From Saposhnikovia divaricata (taxonomy: Eukaryota; Streptophyta; Magnoliopsida; Apiales; Apiaceae), in NCBI GenBank assembly GCA_036435485.1, contig CM071595.1:4526001-4590000 (forward strand): 64,000 nt of DNA, written 5' to 3'. Position 1 is the first letter of the stretch. Every line of letters begins with the position of its first letter. Of the stretch, positions 61,154 to 64,000 are shown piece by piece. The translations under genes were made by a program, and so were the position numbers. Below the pieces are notes generated by a model. The model searched no databases. It had not been told where the DNA came from and was given only the letters and a program-made list of their open reading frames with translations.

Positions 61154-62101
61154 AATCAATGTATGTATACGGGTCTGATGGCCCGGGGTAATATGTATCG
61201 CAGCAGCAACATTGCTTTAAAAGAGAGAGTGAGAGTGCTTGAGCGGGAACTGACCGCTGAGAGGATAATGAAGGATAATGCTGCCAAGGCTTTGTATGAA
61301 ATAGAGACCGAGAAAACCGATATCAAAGCAAGCTATGCTTATAGTTCTGATCTTCGAAGGTTCTTGGCGGAGGACAAAATCGAGCTCGAGGCCGAGAAGG
61401 CTGCTTTGACGGAGCAAATAAAGAACTTAAGTACTTCGCTGAAGTTTGAGAGGGACCGTGCAAATGATGCTGAAGGCCATCTTGACTCCCGTCCTACGGA
61501 AGAGGCTGCTATTAGGAAATTTAAAAACAGTGCCGAAATTGCTGGAATTGTGAAAGAGGAGGCCGCAAAGATGCGTATAGCGGTATCCAAAGATGAGCTT
61601 GTTGAGCTTGGTGAGTTAAGGCGGAAAGCCACCGAGAATGCTGCAGAGATTGACCGTTTGAGAAACGAAGAGTCCAAGCTGAAGTCTAAAGCCAAGAGAG
61701 CTAAACGCAAGGTGAAAGCATTGAAAGCCCGTCTAGGGGAGACGGTCACAGTGAGTGTTGGTTGTCAAGTGGAGCCTGTGGCAAGTGAAGTTGGCGTGCA
61801 AGTTGCGGAGCGTGGAACGGGTGGGGATGAGGTTGATGTTGTTACTCCGTTGTCGGCTATAGCATCCGTGTATGGCGAGGAGCCGGATGAAAAGGAGCCG
61901 TTGATAGGCATGTCCAGTCTGGATGAGTTGGACGCTGTAGCTCCGTTGTCGGCTATAGCAATCGTGTACGGCGAGGATCCGGGTGAAGAGGAAGCTTTGA
62001 TAGGCATGTCTAGTCCGCTGAGGATGAGTTTTTACTATGACTGTCCGTTATTGGTCTGTTTAGAAGTCGCTTTGCGGGTCTGTCCGCTGTGTGACTTGTA
62101 A

Positions 62102-62360
62102 ATTGTTTGCTATTTTTCGTATTTGTAATTTTTTTTTAAAGTCTGAAATACTCTGTGTGTTTGGTGGGATATATATTTTTGCAAAGGGAGGAATAAATAG
62201 GCCTTCGGGAAATGTTACCTGGAAATTATGCGTTTAACTGTGGGAATTTGCTGCAAGCATTAAATGTTGCATGGAAATCACGTTCTTTTGATCGTGCCTT
62301 TACTGTAGTCTGCATGGGGATGGATGTTTTTTGACTGTGGGTTGTTTTAACCCTCTTTCA
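62102..62360 (+). other. Spacer between the two antisense units
   Basis: No coding potential is recognised. A TTTTTTTT run follows the ORF1 stop. No canonical AATAAA was found in the first 60 bp; the best candidate is AATAAA within GGAGGAATAAATAGG near 62190. Confidence 0.4.
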
Positions 62361-62375
62361 CCCCCTATAAATAGG
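62361..62375 (+). promoter_or_regulatory. TATA box of antisense ORF2
   Basis: CCCCCTATAAATAGG is a near-ideal plant TATA box, about 95 bp before the ATG at 62464, with a CT/CA-rich leader between. Confidence 0.65.
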
Positions 62376-62463
62376 ATAGTTCAGCTTTTCACTTGGATCA
62401 AACTCCCTTTGCTTTCACCAGAATTCTTTTCTGTCACCTCGACCAAAAATAGCCAATCGCGAA

Positions 62464-62748
62464 ATGGATGCGGATTTTACCCCCTTTTCCTGGGGTCGCA
62501 AGCCCCAGATTTCTCAGGAGACGGAGGCTGTTTGGCTAGAATGGGCCCGTATTCATGAGGAGCAGGGTGATTTGTACTCGGCTGAAGAACTGCGGAATCA
62601 TGCTCGGAAAATCGCCCGCCGTCGTGCTGCGGAGGAGGCCAAAAAGGCGGAGAAGGATGGCGGGTTGAACTTCCATTTCCGTGCCCCTCCGCAGGGTGAA
62701 AGCTCTGAGAAGGATGCGGACGCTGAGAAGAAGGCTCCCCAAGCATGA
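62464..62748 (+). CDS. Antisense ORF2, 94-aa charged protein of the gypsy element
   Basis: An intact 94-residue frame starting MDADFTPFSWGRKPQ, with ATG in a good context (GCGAAATGG). Three parts are visible. A short N-terminus is followed by a likely amphipathic/helical segment (EAVWLEWARIHEEQGDLYSA, EELRNHARKIARRRAAEEAK) and then a hydrophilic tail (ESSEKDADAEKKAPQA). There is no signal peptide or membrane segment. It has its own TATA box (62361) and AATAAA (62815). It lies between the ORF1 unit and the pol 3' end, antisense to pol. I do not recognise the family. The basic helical part could bind nucleic acid or a partner such as the ORF1 coiled coil, but this is inference. A small genuine gene and a chance intact frame are both possible; the flanking signals favour a gene. 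Confidence 0.6.
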   Translation: MDADFTPFSWGRKPQISQETEAVWLEWARIHEEQGDLYSAEELRNHARKIARRRAAEEAKKAEKDGGLNFHFRAPPQGESSEKDADAEKKAPQA

Positions 62749-62814
62749 AAGGGTTTTAGATGTAGGAAACTATATCTTTGTAACCCGTGCTTGTAATAAG
62801 CTTTATTTGATATA

Positions 62815-62820
62815 AATAAA
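62815..62820 (+). terminator. Poly(A) signal of antisense ORF2
   Basis: AATAAA, 66 bp after the ORF2 stop, inside TGATATAAATAAAAATTTCC. Confidence 0.5.
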
Positions 62821-63116
62821 AATTTCCTTTCCCGTTGCGTTTGTTCGTACTTGTCTTCATTCTGCATGTATTGCACGTATGTTTTTGCATATTCATTTTG
62901 GTAGATGTCTCTTGATGAGACCTGAGCGGCTATGTCCGCAAAGAAGACCGGCCTTTGTTGTGCGTCCATTGTGGGCATGGCAGATAACGTGGCTTTTGTA
63001 GTACTGAGCTTTTTGTAGGTAGCCGTTTGTCTTTCGTAGTAGATTTTGTAGATGGGTGCTTGCCCTCCTAGGGATTTTTCCGTTGTAGTTGGATCCCCTT
63101 AGGTACTTTACTATTG
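62821..63116. other. Spacer between ORF2 and the minisatellite
   Basis: No gene recognised. From about 63000 the GTAGTA/TTTGTAGA words that introduce the 38-bp repeat begin to appear in degenerate form. Confidence 0.5.
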
Positions 63117-63456
63117 TAGATGGTTGCTTTCCCGTCTAGGGGAGTGCTATTGTAGTCGTATGCTTGCCCGTCTAGGGGACTTTGCTATTGTAGTTGGATG
63201 CTTGCCCGTCTAGGGGACTTTGCTATTGTAGTTGGATGCTTGCCCGTCTAGGGGACTTTGCTATTGTAGTTGGATGCTTGCCCGTCTAGGGGACTTTGCT
63301 ATTGTAGTTGGATGCTTGCCCGTCTAGGGGACTTTGCTATTGTAGTTGGATGCTTGCCCGTCTGGGGGACTTTGCTATTGTAGTTGGATGCTTGCCCGTC
63401 TAGGGGACTTTGCTATTGTAGTTGGATGCTTGCCCGTCTAGGGGACTTTGCTATTG
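63117..63456. repeat. 38-bp minisatellite, about nine units
   Basis: TAGTTGGATGCTTGCCCGTC starts at 63191, 63229, 63267, 63305, 63343, 63381 and 63419, exactly 38 bp apart. One unit has TCTGGGGGAC for TCTAGGGGAC. Two diverged units precede (63117 and 63153). In element orientation it follows directly after the pol stop. Confidence 0.95.
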
Positions 63457-63522
63457 TAGATATTTTTGTAGAAGATTTTTCATTCAGAATAGAATAATCC
63501 TGGGTTACAGAAGTGTAATGGG

Positions 63523-64000
63523 CTACTGATAATACTTTCTTAGTTTATCTCTGTGCCAAGTATTGTTGACCTCCGTCCCGTCTAGGCGGGCAAGTTTGTA
63601 AGAACCCGGCCTGAGAACTTGGGCGATTTTATAGGGGCCTTCCCACTTGGGCATGAGTTTGCCCGTATGTCTTGGGTCGGATGCTTCTGTTGCTCGATTG
63701 ACCAAATCGCCTTCCACATAGGCCTTGATTCTAGCCCGTCTTCCAAAAAATTACTTTGTTTTTTCTTTGTAGGCGGCCACCCTTGCTTCGTCTGGAAGGT
63801 CAAGGTTTGTTCTGAGTCCATTGTTGTTTGCTTCTTCTTCGAAATTGATGGTGCGGAAAGATGGGGATCCTATCTCGATTGGGGCAAGAGCTTCAGTGCC
63901 AAAAGCCAACTTGAAAGGGGATTCACCCGTACTGACCTTGGCCGTTGTCCGGTAAGACCAAAGGACGTTGGGTAGCTCATGTGGCCATTTTTTCTTGGAA
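63523..64000 (-). pseudogene. Gypsy pol C-terminus (end of integrase)
   Basis: Minus strand, entering from beyond 64000: ELPNVLWSYRTTAKVSTGES, FKLAFGTEALAPIEIG, INFEEEANNNGLRTNLDLPD, then VEGDLVNRATEASDPRHTG, KLMPKWEGPYKIAQVL and SYKLARLDGTEVNNTWH, with the stop after LRKYYQ at 63523. A short segment with a stop (near 63745-63755) replaces the usual residues between the AAYKE region and EGDLV, so the polyprotein is broken at least once. The family ending is typical of Ty3/gypsy Tat-type polyproteins. Confidence 0.85.

Larger units (their letters stand above)
58977..62101 (+). pseudogene. Antisense ORF1 of the gypsy element, spliced, two frame breaks
   Basis: A plus-strand gene-like unit antisense to gag-pol. 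An ATG at 58977 (MGDEFTDHGTREKGPLINV) follows a splice acceptor, but the frame must shift once near 59050. From 59056 the first domain reads FSRFPHLQHDSMFMADVW, ERLYHRFDDGSVCIPVSHL, GFRVPPHKFIMDLFQVYF and CPLAQFTPNSIRAINWFI, resembling the plant 'putative gypsy-type transposon' (Transposase_28-like) family. Intron 59852-59923 joins it to an acidic exon (EEEDTEEEVGEDDIDSK). A 50-bp tandem duplication (60496-60545, repeated from 60546) causes a stop and frameshift. The frame then continues with SLKRRVIDDVGPSKRRRIEA to 61067. Intron 61068-61153 leads to a long coiled coil (61154-61760) and a 32-residue repeat (PLSAIASVYGEEPDEKEPLI). Function unknown. Confidence 0.65.
57172..64000 (-). mobile_element. 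Tat-type Ty3/gypsy element, minus strand, runs off the window
   Basis: The end of pol is at 63523-64000 on the minus strand. It is followed (leftwards) by a 38-bp minisatellite, then two plus-strand transcription units (62464-62748 and about 58330-62101), a 56-bp tandem repeat with hairpins, and a candidate 3' LTR (57172-57690). This arrangement, a long 3' region carrying ORFs antisense to gag-pol, matches what is known of Tat-lineage elements. The element at 37583-48620 has the mirror-image arrangement. RT, gag and the 5' LTR would lie beyond 64000. Confidence 0.75.

Noticed and set aside
63117..63456. CRISPR-like array of regularly spaced repeats
   Set aside because: The 38-bp units are head to tail with no unique spacers, in a plant retroelement. 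It is a minisatellite.

Overview
The window is nuclear DNA from a seed plant, most likely a eudicot. The evidence is Arabidopsis-type telomere-like blocks (CCCTAAA), plant LTR retrotransposons (Ty1/copia with an initiator-Met tRNA primer site, Ty3/gypsy of the Tat type), CACTA and hAT-like DNA elements, a plant F-box gene and a plant receptor-kinase remnant. The species cannot be named from the sequence. There is no operon, bacterial gene or CRISPR array. No tRNA or rRNA gene was recognised by eye.

Region 1 (1-31471) is one uninterrupted satellite array of ~168/169-bp monomers in a single orientation. Its core (about 6-24 kb) shows higher-order repeats of 1,009 bp (6 monomers), 845 bp (5 monomers) and their 1,854-bp sum. 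A 2.7-kb segment recurs 4,883 bp away. The edges are more diverged and carry seven blocks of degenerate telomere-like sequence, each ending in the same junction. The short open frames here are by-products of a monomer length near 3 x 56 bp.

Region 2 (31472-36550) holds an unassigned open segment, a nonsense-mutated copia gag fragment, an intact single-exon F-box gene (33530-34813) and intergenic DNA. Region 3 (36551-37577) is a 5'-truncated, frameshifted kinase domain resembling BIR1-type LRR receptor kinases. It abuts a Tat-type gypsy remnant.

Region 4 (37583 to about 48620) is that gypsy remnant. It has gag, a large deletion, integrase, a 3' region with a 96-bp tandem repeat, an antisense spliced coiled-coil ORF, and a polypurine tract plus LTR start. 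A 5,516-bp CACTA element (41589-47104, TSD CGA) is nested in the 3' region and itself contains a LINE remnant and apparent captured gene exons.

Region 5 (about 48804-57008) is a second copy of the F-box locus. It is a pseudogene with a nonsense codon and a 5,697-bp copia element (49981-55677, TSD TTGCT, LTRs 276 bp with 4 differences). A 695-bp hAT-like element (52085-52779, TSD AATGGGAT) is nested in that copia.

Region 6 (about 57172-64000) is a second Tat-type element on the minus strand, running off the window. Its 3' region carries, on the opposite strand, a spliced ORF1 and a separate 94-aa ORF2 with its own TATA box and poly(A) signal, plus 38-bp and 56-bp tandem repeats. This two-unit antisense cargo, and the telomere-like satellite edges, are the most interesting parts of the window.

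The only gene that looks intact and host-encoded is the F-box gene at 33530-34813.
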